A stretch of 64,000 nucleotides of DNA from Sphingomonas nostoxanthinifaciens (lineage in GTDB: Bacteria; Pseudomonadota; Alphaproteobacteria; Sphingomonadales; Sphingomonadaceae): the NCBI RefSeq assembly GCF_019930585.1, contig NZ_CP082839.1, positions 3,592,001 through 3,656,000 of the forward strand, read 5' to 3'. The position numbers and the translations under genes were made by a program. The notes below the pieces were generated by a model. That model worked only from the letters and a program-made list of their open reading frames with translations, did no database searches and had not been told where the DNA came from. Positions 54,852 to 62,364 of this stretch are shown in pieces (within the stretch, counting starts at the first letter, position 1; the number at the start of each line of letters is the position of its first letter).

Positions 54852-55586
54852 TCAGGCGGCTTCGCGGTTCTTGAAGCGCCAGCTCTCGTTGCCGGTCTCG
54901 ACGATGTCACAGTGGTGGGTGAGCCGGTCGAGGAGCGCGGTCGTCATCTTGGCGTCGCCGAAGACCGTGGGCCACTCGCCGAAGGCAAGGTTGGTCGTCA
55001 CCACCACTGAGGTCCGTTCGTAGAGCTTGCTGACGAGGTGGAAGAGCAGCTGGCCGCCCGAGAGCGCGAAGGGCAGGTAGCCAAGCTCGTCGAGGATGAC
55101 GAGGTCGAGCCGCGACAGGTGGTCGGCGATGCGCCCAGGGCGCCCGGCACGGGCCTCGGCCTCGAGCTGGTTCACGAGGTCGACGGTGTTGTAGAAGCGG
55201 ACCCTCGCTCCGGCCCGGACGCAGGCACGCCCCATGGCGATGGCGAGATGCGTCTTGCCCGTCCCGGTGCCGCCGACCAGCACGACGTTGCGCTGCGCCT
55301 CGAGGAAGGCACCCGTGCCGAGATCGCGGACCAGGCCTTCGTTGATGCCGGTGCCGGCGAAGTCGAAGTCGGCGAGCTCCTTGGCGAGCGGCAGCTTGGC
55401 GGTCGTCATCTGGTAGCGGATGGAGCGGGCCTGCTTCTCGTCTATCTCGGCCTTGAGCAGGTCGCCGACGACGCGCTGAGCGGAGTGCTGCCGCTTCACG
55501 GCATCGGCGACGACCTCGTCATAGGCATGGCGCATGCCGACGAGCTTCAGCGTTCCCATCATCTCCAGGATGGCGTGACGTTCCAT
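54852..55586 (-). CDS. istB: IS21 helper ATPase IstB
   Basis: A 244-residue DnaC/DnaA-like AAA+ ATPase: N-terminal helical region ([20 protein letters not shown]), Walker [18 protein letters not shown] near residue 110, Walker [14 protein letters not shown], and sensor region [20 protein letters not shown] ending with [15 protein letters not shown]. It assembles on target DNA and stimulates the IstA transposase. Its start lies inside the istA 3' end (68-bp overlap), the normal IS21 coupling. Confidence 0.95.
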   Translation of the reverse strand: MERHAILEMMGTLKLVGMRHAYDEVVADAVKRQHSAQRVVGDLLKAEIDEKQARSIRYQMTTAKLPLAKELADFDFAGTGINEGLVRDLGTGAFLEAQRNVVLVGGTGTGKTHLAIAMGRACVRAGARVRFYNTVDLVNQLEAEARAGRPGRIADHLSRLDLVILDELGYLPFALSGGQLLFHLVSKLYERTSVVVTTNLAFGEWPTVFGDAKMTTALLDRLTHHCDIVETGNESWRFKNREAA

Positions 55587-57084
55587 AGGACCTCCTCAGG
55601 CTGTCGTAGCGGGCGCAGTCGGCGACGGGCTCGCGGCCGAGCCGCAGAGCCTCGGGCGTGGCGATGGTGGCGGGAGCGGCGGTCTGGCGCTGGCGGGTGA
55701 GCACGTTGAGCACGACGTCGCGGCTGACGGTGCCGCCGGCGAGCGCCTCGGCACAGGCCGCCTCAACGGCATCCAGCCCGTCCGTCGTCACCGCCGCCAG
55801 GATGCCCACCATCTGGCGGTCGCCGTCGGCATGGCCCGCCAGCCTCCGCCTGACGCGTTCCAGCGCCACCGGCAGCGGCCAGTCCTTGAAGGGGGCGCCG
55901 TTCCTCAACGCGCCGGGCTTGCGTGCCAGGACGGGCACATAGTGCCACGGGTCGTAGACCGTCTGGTCGCGGCCGAAGCGCCGGGCATGCTCGCCGACGA
56001 CCTCGCCCTCCTGCCGGATGACGATGCGCTCGGCATAGGCGTGCACCTCGACCGGGCGCCCCGCCGCCTTCGCGTGCACCGAGTATTTATTGTAGTCGAA
56101 GCGGACCAGCAGCGTCTTCGACACCGCCGCTGGCAGGGCGTGGAAGCCGTCAAAGGGTCCGCGGTAGGCGATGAGCGCAGGCCGGTCGGCCGCCTCGAAC
56201 ACCTGCTGGACCGTGCAGTCCCTGAGCTCGGGATGCGCGGCACGCTGGGCATGGACGGTGCAGCGGTCGAGCAGCCAGGCGTTGAGCTCGTCGTAGCTCC
56301 TGAAGCGCAGCCGCGGCGTGAAGAAGCGCTCGCGCACCAGCCCGACCTGGTTCTCGACCTGCCCCTTCTCCCAGCCCGATGCCGGCGTGCATGCCACCGG
56401 CTCGACCAGGTAGTGGCCGCACATCTGCTGGAAGCGCCGGTTGTAGCGCCGCTCACGACCGACGAAGATGGCGTCCACCGCGGTCTTCATGTTGTCGTAG
56501 ATGCCGCGCTGACAGGCGCCGCCGAAGAAGGCGAACGCCCGGTCGTGGGCGTCGAACACCATCTCCTGGCTCTCGCGCGGGTAGGCCCGCACGAAGAACA
56601 TCCGACTGTGGCAGAGCCGCATGTGCGCGACCTTCACCGTCGTCGTCACGCCCGCCATGACGACGACCTCATGGCTCCAGTCGAACTGGTAGGCCTCGCC
56701 CGGCGCAAAGCTCAGCGGCACGTAGGCCGCCGCCGTGACCGCCGACCGCTCACGCTGCCATGCCGTGGCATAGCGGCGAACGGCATCGTAGCCGCCACGG
56801 TAGCCTAGCCCCTGAAGCTCCTCGTACACCCGGACCAGCGTCAGGCGCTCGCGCCGCTGCTTGCGCTCGTTGGCCTCCAGCAGCCGCTCGAGATCCGCCG
56901 ACCATGGCCCAAGCTTCGGCAGCGGCTGCACCGTCCGCTCGTAGGAGAAGTCCGTCTCGCCGGACCGCAGCACCTTGCGCACCGTGTTCCGCGACACCCG
57001 CAGGTCGCGCACGATCTCCTTGATGCTCTTACCCTTGACGTAGAACTCGCGCCGGATGCGCGCCACCGTCTCCACGACCAGCAT
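55519..57084 (-). CDS. istA: IS21 transposase IstA
   Basis: A 521-residue DDE transposase. N-terminal helix-turn-helix ([20 protein letters not shown]), then the RNase H-like core with Asp in [10 protein letters not shown], Asp in [15 protein letters not shown] and Glu in [14 protein letters not shown], and a C-terminal beta-barrel ([20 protein letters not shown]). It cuts and joins IS ends with IstB help. The 3' end overlaps istB. The motifs are intact, so the element may still be active. Confidence 0.95.
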   Translation of the reverse strand: MLVVETVARIRREFYVKGKSIKEIVRDLRVSRNTVRKVLRSGETDFSYERTVQPLPKLGPWSADLERLLEANERKQRRERLTLVRVYEELQGLGYRGGYDAVRRYATAWQRERSAVTAAAYVPLSFAPGEAYQFDWSHEVVVMAGVTTTVKVAHMRLCHSRMFFVRAYPRESQEMVFDAHDRAFAFFGGACQRGIYDNMKTAVDAIFVGRERRYNRRFQQMCGHYLVEPVACTPASGWEKGQVENQVGLVRERFFTPRLRFRSYDELNAWLLDRCTVHAQRAAHPELRDCTVQQVFEAADRPALIAYRGPFDGFHALPAAVSKTLLVRFDYNKYSVHAKAAGRPVEVHAYAERIVIRQEGEVVGEHARRFGRDQTVYDPWHYVPVLARKPGALRNGAPFKDWPLPVALERVRRRLAGHADGDRQMVGILAAVTTDGLDAVEAACAEALAGGTVSRDVVLNVLTRQRQTAAPATIATPEALRLGREPVADCARYDSLRRSYGTSRHPGDDGNAEARRHAPCL

Positions 57085-57196
57085 TCTCCCCGACCGCTCC
57101 TGCGCAAAGCGCCGGGCGTGAACCGCTCAGTTCAGGGGGGTCAATTTTGCACGCCGATCAGCCCCGAACGGGGTCAACATTGCAGGCCGATTCACA

Positions 57197-58099
57197 GCGC
57201 TCGCTCGCTCGAGCCGGCTGGTCGCCAAGGTGGACAGCGCCGCCGTCCAAGACGGGTTCGACCTCTACCTCCACGGCTTCATCGTCGCCGACGACGGGCG
57301 CTGGGTGGTCGTGCAGCAGGGCATGAACGGCGACCGCAAGCAGGCGCGTCGTTACCATTGGCTCTCCGAAGGACTTGAGAGTTTCGTCGACGCACCGCAC
57401 GCCGCGGTCGAGGGCGCCAATCAGGGCCGGATCGTCAACCTGACCGACCGGCGCGCCGCCGCCTCACGCGACCGGCAGCTGGACCTTATCAGGGATGCTG
57501 GTCCCGACGGGATCGTCCGCGAACTCTCCCGGCTTCAGCCCATGAGCACCAAGGCACCTGCACCGCCCGCACAAGCCACGCTGCCGCACCTAATCATGCC
57601 GGATCATCACGAGGTCCGGGCCGAGGACGTCGTCGAGCGCCGGCTGCATGGCGCGCTGGCGGCTGCTGCCGATCGAGGACCCAAGGACTTCGCCGAACTG
57701 CTGCTGGTGCCGGGCATCGGCGTGCGCACCGTTCGCTCGCTCGCGATGGTGGCGGAGGTAGTTCACGGTGCTCCCTGTCGCTTCAGCGACCCTGCCCGCT
57801 TCAGTCTCGCGCATGGCGGCAAGGACCGTCACCCCTATCCCGTGCCGACGCATGTCTATGATCGGACGATCGCGGTCATGAAGAATGCGGTCGACGCCGC
57901 AAAGCTCGGCCAGGACGAGAAGCTGGCGGCGATCCGACGCCTCGACCAGCAGGCGCGGCGCCTCGAAGCCACCGCGACCGGCCCTTCGGTCGACGCGCTG
58001 ATCGCGGACGAGCGCGGCCGCTCACACGCGTTCGGCGGCCGCAGCGTGTTCGGCTGGGAGCAGCCGGCACAGCCGCAAGCCGACGACAGCGCGGCATGA
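57197..58099 (+). pseudogene. DUF763 domain protein, 5'-truncated by IS21
   Basis: The frame is open from the IS21 end at 57197 (ALARSSRLVAKVDSAAVQDG) to the TGA at 58099, about 300 residues. DUF763 proteins are normally about 370-430 residues, so roughly the first 100-130 are missing. Retained are FDLYLHGFIVADDGRWVVVQ, ARRYHWLSEGLESFVDAPH, the helix-hairpin-helix-like LLLVPGIGVRTVRSLAMVAE and FSLAHGGKDRHPYPVP. The family may bind DNA but its function is not known. A GTG at 57230 could start a shorter product. The 3' end overlaps the AlkB-like gene (ATGA), so the IS may also have cut that operon from its promoter. Confidence 0.82.
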
Positions 58100-58668
58100 T
58101 GGCCATGGCGGACCTGTTCGACCTGGCTGCGCTGCCCGGCCTCGCGTCACAGGACGATCTGATCAGCGAAGCCGAGGAGCGGATGCTGATCGAGGCGATC
58201 GACGCGACCGCGCTCTCGCCGTTCCGCTTCCAGGGCTGGACCGGCAAGCGGCTGACCAGCTCCTTCGGCTGGCGCTACGACTTCGACGCGGGGCGGCTCG
58301 AGCGCGGCGAACCCCTGCCGGAGTGGCTGCTGCCGATCCGGGATCGCGCGGCTGCCTTCGCCGGGCTACCCGCGGACGATCTCGTCCAGGCCTTGCTGAT
58401 CCGCTACGATCCAGGCGCCGGCATCGGCTGGCATCGTGACCGGCCGGCATTCGAGCATGTGGTTGGGCTGTCGCTGGGTGCGGAGGCGACGATGCGCTTT
58501 CGCCGCCGGGTCGGCACCCGCTTCGAGCGCGTCGGCGTGCCCCTGCCGCCCCGCGGCGCCTATCATCTCAGCGGTGAGGCCCGCCAAGAGTGGGAGCACA
58601 GCATCGTCGAGATGGACCAGGCACGCTGGTCGATCACGTTCCGGAGCCTGCGGGTCAGGTCCTCCTAG
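58096..58668 (+). CDS. AlkB-like 2-oxoglutarate/Fe(II)-dependent dioxygenase
   Basis: A 190-residue protein of the AlkB family of nucleic-acid demethylases. Motifs: iron ligands in GIGWHRDRPAFE (His113 and Asp115), the distal His in WEHSIVEMD, and the 2-oxoglutarate Arg in RWSITFRSLR. The nucleotide-recognition lid is represented by WTGKRLTSSFGWRYDF. It repairs N-alkylated bases in DNA or RNA. The ATG at 58096 overlaps the DUF763 stop; a second ATG three bases later is equally possible. It is convergent with the hypothetical gene at 58665, with a 4-bp overlap of 3' ends. Confidence 0.92.
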   Translation: MMAMADLFDLAALPGLASQDDLISEAEERMLIEAIDATALSPFRFQGWTGKRLTSSFGWRYDFDAGRLERGEPLPEWLLPIRDRAAAFAGLPADDLVQALLIRYDPGAGIGWHRDRPAFEHVVGLSLGAEATMRFRRRVGTRFERVGVPLPPRGAYHLSGEARQEWEHSIVEMDQARWSITFRSLRVRSS

Positions 58669-58979
58669 CCGGCGTCGTCCAAATGAGGGCTGTCGCCAGT
58701 TTCGGCTTCGTCCGCATCAGGCAGCTTCAAGGCAAGAGAGCCGATATTGTCACCGCGGATCTCGATCATCGAGACCCCTTCCACGATCAACGCGTGCTGC
58801 GGGATGAGAATCGCGTCCTCCTGATGCGTCAGGTCCAAAGCGAGCCATGCGCGTACCGCTTTCTCGAGGCTCGTCACCTCGACAAGCTCTTCAAGGCCGC
58901 GCGGTACGTTCTCCAGCGCGGCGCTCATGCGCCAATTGATGTCGGGCGATGCCGCATCGCCCCAGCTTGCTTCGACCAT
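58665..58979 (-). CDS. Hypothetical protein, 104 aa
   Basis: A soluble, acidic 104-residue protein (SAALENVPRGLEELVEVTSL; EKAVRAWLALDLTHQEDAIL; VEGVSMIEIRGDNIG). The strand-helix pattern and charge are protein-like, and the ATG at 58979 gives a sensible start. No family is recognised. It lies downstream of the GNAT and Ku genes on the same strand with a 119-bp gap, so it may be the last gene of that repair operon. Confidence 0.6.
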   Translation of the reverse strand: MVEASWGDAASPDINWRMSAALENVPRGLEELVEVTSLEKAVRAWLALDLTHQEDAILIPQHALIVEGVSMIEIRGDNIGSLALKLPDADEAETGDSPHLDDAG

Positions 58980-59098
58980 CGTCTCGGATCTCCGCTCACG
59001 ATATTGGACGTTCTCCTACGCCGCGCGCAACCCGCGTCTCAACGGCAATTCTTCTAGTGAGCTTCGCTCACGCGGGGCAAACAACCGACGAGAAGCGA

Positions 59099-60055
59099 TC
59101 AGATGTTAGGTTCGGCATCGCTGACGAAGCGGTAACTCTTCTGCTCGAACCCGAGGGCTCGGAAGAAGCCGTTGGCGTTGCGGACCTCGATGTCGCTCAT
59201 CGCCTCGACCTTTGTGCAGCCTTGGTCGACCATCGCCGACCGGGCAGCATCGACCAGCGCACGGCCAATGCCCTCCCGCCGTTCGTCCTCCGCCACGACG
59301 AGCAGCGTCAAGCGGCCGATCGGAGCCTCCTGCAAACCGAGGATGACGTGCCAGGCGACGCAGCCGAGCACCCTGCCCCGCTCGGCGACGATCACGCCGC
59401 CGCCAGCGCGTTTGAGCTCGTTGAAACGCGAGGCGAACGTCGCAGCCGAGTCCTGGTCGCCGATCAGCGTCCTGATCTCGTCAAGGTCCGCCTTGGCTGC
59501 GGTGCGTGTTGCAAGAACTGGCTCGGGCTCGGGCTCCGGTTGAGGCTCCGGCTCTGGCTCCGGCTCAGGCTCACGCTCAGGCTGAGGTATGGGTTCGGGC
59601 TCTGCTTTCGGCTGGCGCGGAGGCGGCGGTTCGGCGGCCTTTTTTCTGGTGGTGAATGCCCCCGGCTTACGTCGCTTGCCCGCTCCCGCCGGCTGACTCG
59701 TCCGCTTGTCCTGATCATCGCTCTCGGCCGCTGCCGCAGACACATCCTCAGCCGCCTCAGCATCGTTGGCAGCCACGATTTCGGAGGCGGTGCGGCTCGG
59801 CTTTGGACGATCCGGTGTCACCTGTGCGGACTGCGCCCAGGTCGAGACCTCCGCCTTGCGCAGATAGTCGCGGATGTCGGGGGCAAGCGCGGTCAGGCCG
59901 TCGGGCCCAAACCCAAACAGCTCCTTGCCGGCACCGTCGGTCAGTCCATAGCGACCATAATCGCCCACGCCGGCCTTGCGCTTGCGCGACTTGACCAGCT
60001 TGAGCCCGCGGTGCGCCGCCGCGTCGCGCAGCGCATCATCTTCTCCTTCAGGCAC
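59099..60055 (-). CDS. GNAT family acetyltransferase with Ku-linked N-terminal extension
   Basis: A 318-residue protein in three parts. Residues 1-70 form a small domain (LRDAAAHRGLKLVKSRKRKA; DYGRYGLTDGAGKELFGFGP). Residues about 75-180 are disordered and include a Pro-Glu repeat (PEPEPEPEPQPEPEPEP) coded by hexanucleotide repeats. Residues about 185-318 are a GNAT acetyltransferase with the acetyl-CoA loop RREGIGRALVDAARS and the end VRNANGFFRALGFEQKSYRF. It overlaps the Ku gene end by 8 bp and so is co-translated with Ku. The acetylated substrate is unknown; a DNA-repair protein would fit the context. Confidence 0.82.
   Translation of the reverse strand: MPEGEDDALRDAAAHRGLKLVKSRKRKAGVGDYGRYGLTDGAGKELFGFGPDGLTALAPDIRDYLRKAEVSTWAQSAQVTPDRPKPSRTASEIVAANDAEAAEDVSAAAAESDDQDKRTSQPAGAGKRRKPGAFTTRKKAAEPPPPRQPKAEPEPIPQPEREPEPEPEPEPQPEPEPEPVLATRTAAKADLDEIRTLIGDQDSAATFASRFNELKRAGGGVIVAERGRVLGCVAWHVILGLQEAPIGRLTLLVVAEDERREGIGRALVDAARSAMVDQGCTKVEAMSDIEVRNANGFFRALGFEQKSYRFVSDAEPNI
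59521..59612. repeat. Hexanucleotide-type repeat coding Pro-Glu
   Basis: Imperfect tandem GGCTCC/GGCTCA/GGCTCG units encode the (Pro-Glu)n linker of the GNAT protein. The array could vary in length between strains. Confidence 0.7.
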
Positions 60056-60959
60056 GCTTGCGCGCCGGCGCCTTCGTGGGTTCGGCGGGTGCCTCGGCCT
60101 TCGCCTTGGCCGGCTTCTTCGCAGCCGGTTTCTTCTTGGGTGCTTCGTCGGGCGCGTCAGGCTTCGCTGCGGTGGCCGATGACCCGAGCGACTTCTTGAG
60201 CGCCGCCATTAGGTCGACGACGTTGCTGCCGCGCGGATCGGCGGCCTTGTCGTCCTCGATCTTGATGGTCTTGCCCTTCCGCTTCTCCTCGATCAGCTCC
60301 TTCAGCGCATCGACATAGCGGTCGTGGAAATCGCTGGCGTCGAAAGCGCCGGTCTTCTTGTCGATCAGCGTCTGCGCGAGGTCGAGCAGGTCGTCGTCGG
60401 GCTTGGTCTCGCCGATGTCGCGGAAGTAGCTCGCCGCCTTGTGGACCTCGTCGGCGTAGCGCAGCGTCTCCATGACCATCCCGCGACCGCAGCCCTTGAT
60501 GCTGACGACATATTCGCGGCCGCGCATCGCCAGCTGGCCGAGCCCGATCTTGTGGCTGCGCTTCAGCGCCTCGCGCAGCACCACGAACGCCTCCTCGGCG
60601 AGGTCGTCGGCCGGCACCACGTAGTATGGCTTGTCGAAGTAGATCGGGTCGATCTCGTGGCTGTCGACGAACTGGGTCAGTTCGAGCGTCTTCTTGCTTT
60701 CCAGCTTGACGCCTTCGATCTCCTTATCGTCGAGGAGGACATACTCGCCCTTGGCGTATTCGAATCCCTTGATGATCTTGTCGACGTCGACCGGGCCGAT
60801 ACCCGGCACGGTCTTCTCATATTTGATGCGCTGGCCGGTCGGCTCGTAGATCTGGTGGAACGCGACCGCGGCCCCGCTCTTGGTCGCGGAGAAGATCTCG
60901 ACCGGGATCGAGACCAAAGCGAGCCGGATCTGGCCCCGCCAGTAGGGACGTGCGGCCAT
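60048..60959 (-). CDS. ku: Ku DNA end-binding protein (non-homologous end joining)
   Basis: A 303-residue bacterial Ku of normal length. It begins MAARPYWRGQIRLALVSIPV, with the ring-forming core in HQIYEPTGQRIKYEKTVPG, YVVPADDLAEEAFVVLREAL and MVMETLRYADEVHKA. A Lys/Ala/Pro-rich C-terminal tail (from about residue 255) is the extension known to aid DNA threading and LigD contact. It binds double-strand DNA ends as a dimer and recruits LigD, encoded divergently nearby. Ku and the GNAT gene form an operon on the minus strand. Confidence 0.96.
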   Translation of the reverse strand: MAARPYWRGQIRLALVSIPVEIFSATKSGAAVAFHQIYEPTGQRIKYEKTVPGIGPVDVDKIIKGFEYAKGEYVLLDDKEIEGVKLESKKTLELTQFVDSHEIDPIYFDKPYYVVPADDLAEEAFVVLREALKRSHKIGLGQLAMRGREYVVSIKGCGRGMVMETLRYADEVHKAASYFRDIGETKPDDDLLDLAQTLIDKKTGAFDASDFHDRYVDALKELIEEKRKGKTIKIEDDKAADPRGSNVVDLMAALKKSLGSSATAAKPDAPDEAPKKKPAAKKPAKAKAEAPAEPTKAPARKRA

Positions 60960-61007
60960 GCTTCTGCTCCTGAGTCCGATCGATGCCGCAACCCGCGGCT
61001 TGAAAGA

Positions 61008-61217
61008 CTATCTGCCCCGTGATCGGCTGCGCGCGAAGGGAAATCGGTCGCGGATCACATCGTTGAAGTAGGTCCCCTTCGACGCCGCCGCCTTGAACCC
61101 CTCCGCGACCTCAGCCGGAACATCGTCGTAGGTATAGACCTTGCCGCTGACGAAGCGCACGGCGAGGCGCTGTTCCTCCTTGTCGTAGACGAAGCTCTGG
61201 ATCACGCTGGACGGCAC
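61008..61217 (-). CDS. KTSC domain protein
   Basis: A 69-residue protein with the KTSC fold: MPSSVIQSFVYDKEEQRLAV then FVSGKVYTYDDVPAEVAEGF and KGTYFNDVIRDRFPF. The usual Lys-Thr-Ser-Cys motif near the end reads SKGTYFND here, a common variant. KTSC modules occur alone or fused to nucleases and ligases and have no settled role. It lies 48 bp upstream of ku on the same strand and may be the first gene of that operon. Confidence 0.85.
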   Translation of the reverse strand: MPSSVIQSFVYDKEEQRLAVRFVSGKVYTYDDVPAEVAEGFKAAASKGTYFNDVIRDRFPFARSRSRGR

Positions 61218-61311
61218 GAAGGCAGGAACGCCGCTATGTGCCGATCTCTCCGGCGCAAACCAGCGACAGGAACGCTAAACCGGAGATCTTGTCCTTGGCG
61301 ATTGCCGCATC

Positions 61312-62325
61312 ATGACCGCACCGGCCTCGGCGCCCATGGAGGCGAAGCTCGTCACCGAGCTGCCGGAGGAGCCCGGCTGGCAGTTCGAGCCCAAGTGGGA
61401 CGGGTTCCGCGCACTGGTGTTCCGCGACGGCGATGCGGTTGAGCTTCTGTCGAAGTCGGGCAAGTCGCTCGCTCGCTACTTTCCCGAGATCGTGGCGCTG
61501 GTCGCCGGGATCGACCAGGCGCGGTTCGCCCTCGACGGCGAGCTGATCCTGCCGGTCGGCGACATATTGTCGTTCGATGCGCTGCAAGCGCGGCTCCATC
61601 CCGCAGAGAGCCGGATCACGAAGCTGTCGCGAGAGACCCCGGCGCAGCTGATGCTGTTCGACTGCCTGCACGACGGCGAGGACGATCTGCTGACCAAGCC
61701 GCTCGCGGAACGCCGCCCGACGCTGGAGGCGTTCCATGCCCGCCACGGCGATCCCTCGCTGCTGCTGTCGCCTTGCGGCGATCTCGCGGCGGCGTGGGCG
61801 TGGCTGGCGCAGAGCGGCGGGGCGCTCGACGGCGTCGTCGCGAAGCGGCTCGATGAGCCGTACCGCCCCGGCGAGCGTGCGATGCTCAAGGTCAAGCAGC
61901 ATCGGACGGCGGACTGCGTGGTCGGCGGATTCCGGCGCGCGAAGGACGGGAACGGCGTCGCCTCGCTGCTGCTCGGGCTGTATGACGATGCCGGCCGCTT
62001 GAACCATGTCGGGTTCACCTCTGGGATCGCGGCGGCAGATCGCGTTGCGCTCGCCGCCAGGCTCGAGCCTCTGATCGGAGCCCCTGGCTTCACCGGCAAG
62101 GCGCCCGGCGGCCCCAGCCGCTGGAACAATGGCGAGGAGAGTGAATGGGAGCCGCTGCGCAGCGAGCTCGTCGTCGAGGTCCTCTACGATCAGGTTACAG
62201 GCGCACGCTTCCGCCATGGCACCCGCCTGTTGCGCTGGCGTCCCGACAAGGCGCCGGAGCAGTGCACGATGGAGCAGCTCGTCTACGAGCTGCGCCCCGC
62301 CGAGCTGGCGACGCTCGATCGATGA
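61312..62325 (+). CDS. ATP-dependent DNA ligase (stand-alone, LigC/LigD-ligase type)
   Basis: A 337-residue ligase with adenylation and OB domains only. The nucleotidyl-Lys motif I is in QFEPKWDGFRALVF (KWDG, near residue 28). Other motifs are FALDGELILP, LMLFDCLHDG, GALDGVVAKRLDEPY and MLKVKQHRTADCVVGGF; the OB part ends LLRWRPDKAPEQCTMEQL. It is divergent from the KTSC-Ku-GNAT operon and 39 bp ahead of ligD, so it is probably an auxiliary end-joining or base-repair ligase. The ATG at 61312 is used. Confidence 0.92.
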   Translation: MTAPASAPMEAKLVTELPEEPGWQFEPKWDGFRALVFRDGDAVELLSKSGKSLARYFPEIVALVAGIDQARFALDGELILPVGDILSFDALQARLHPAESRITKLSRETPAQLMLFDCLHDGEDDLLTKPLAERRPTLEAFHARHGDPSLLLSPCGDLAAAWAWLAQSGGALDGVVAKRLDEPYRPGERAMLKVKQHRTADCVVGGFRRAKDGNGVASLLLGLYDDAGRLNHVGFTSGIAAADRVALAARLEPLIGAPGFTGKAPGGPSRWNNGEESEWEPLRSELVVEVLYDQVTGARFRHGTRLLRWRPDKAPEQCTMEQLVYELRPAELATLDR

Positions 62326-62364
62326 GCCGGCCACCAAGACATTCCTGCTAGGACGAGAGCTGCC

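Larger units (their letters stand above)
54647..57196. mobile_element. IS21-family insertion sequence, apparently complete
   Basis: About 2550 bp. The outer ends read TGTCAATCGGC (left) and, on the opposite strand, TGTGAATCGGC (right), each followed by GTTGACCCCG and then a second GCGTGCAA..TTGACCCC unit, the multiple end repeats typical of IS21. It carries istA and istB on the minus strand with overlapping frames. Flanks are an IS110 fragment (left) and a truncated DUF763 gene (right). No matching 4-8 bp target duplication is seen (left flank ..CCGACC, right flank GCGCTC..). Confidence 0.9.
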
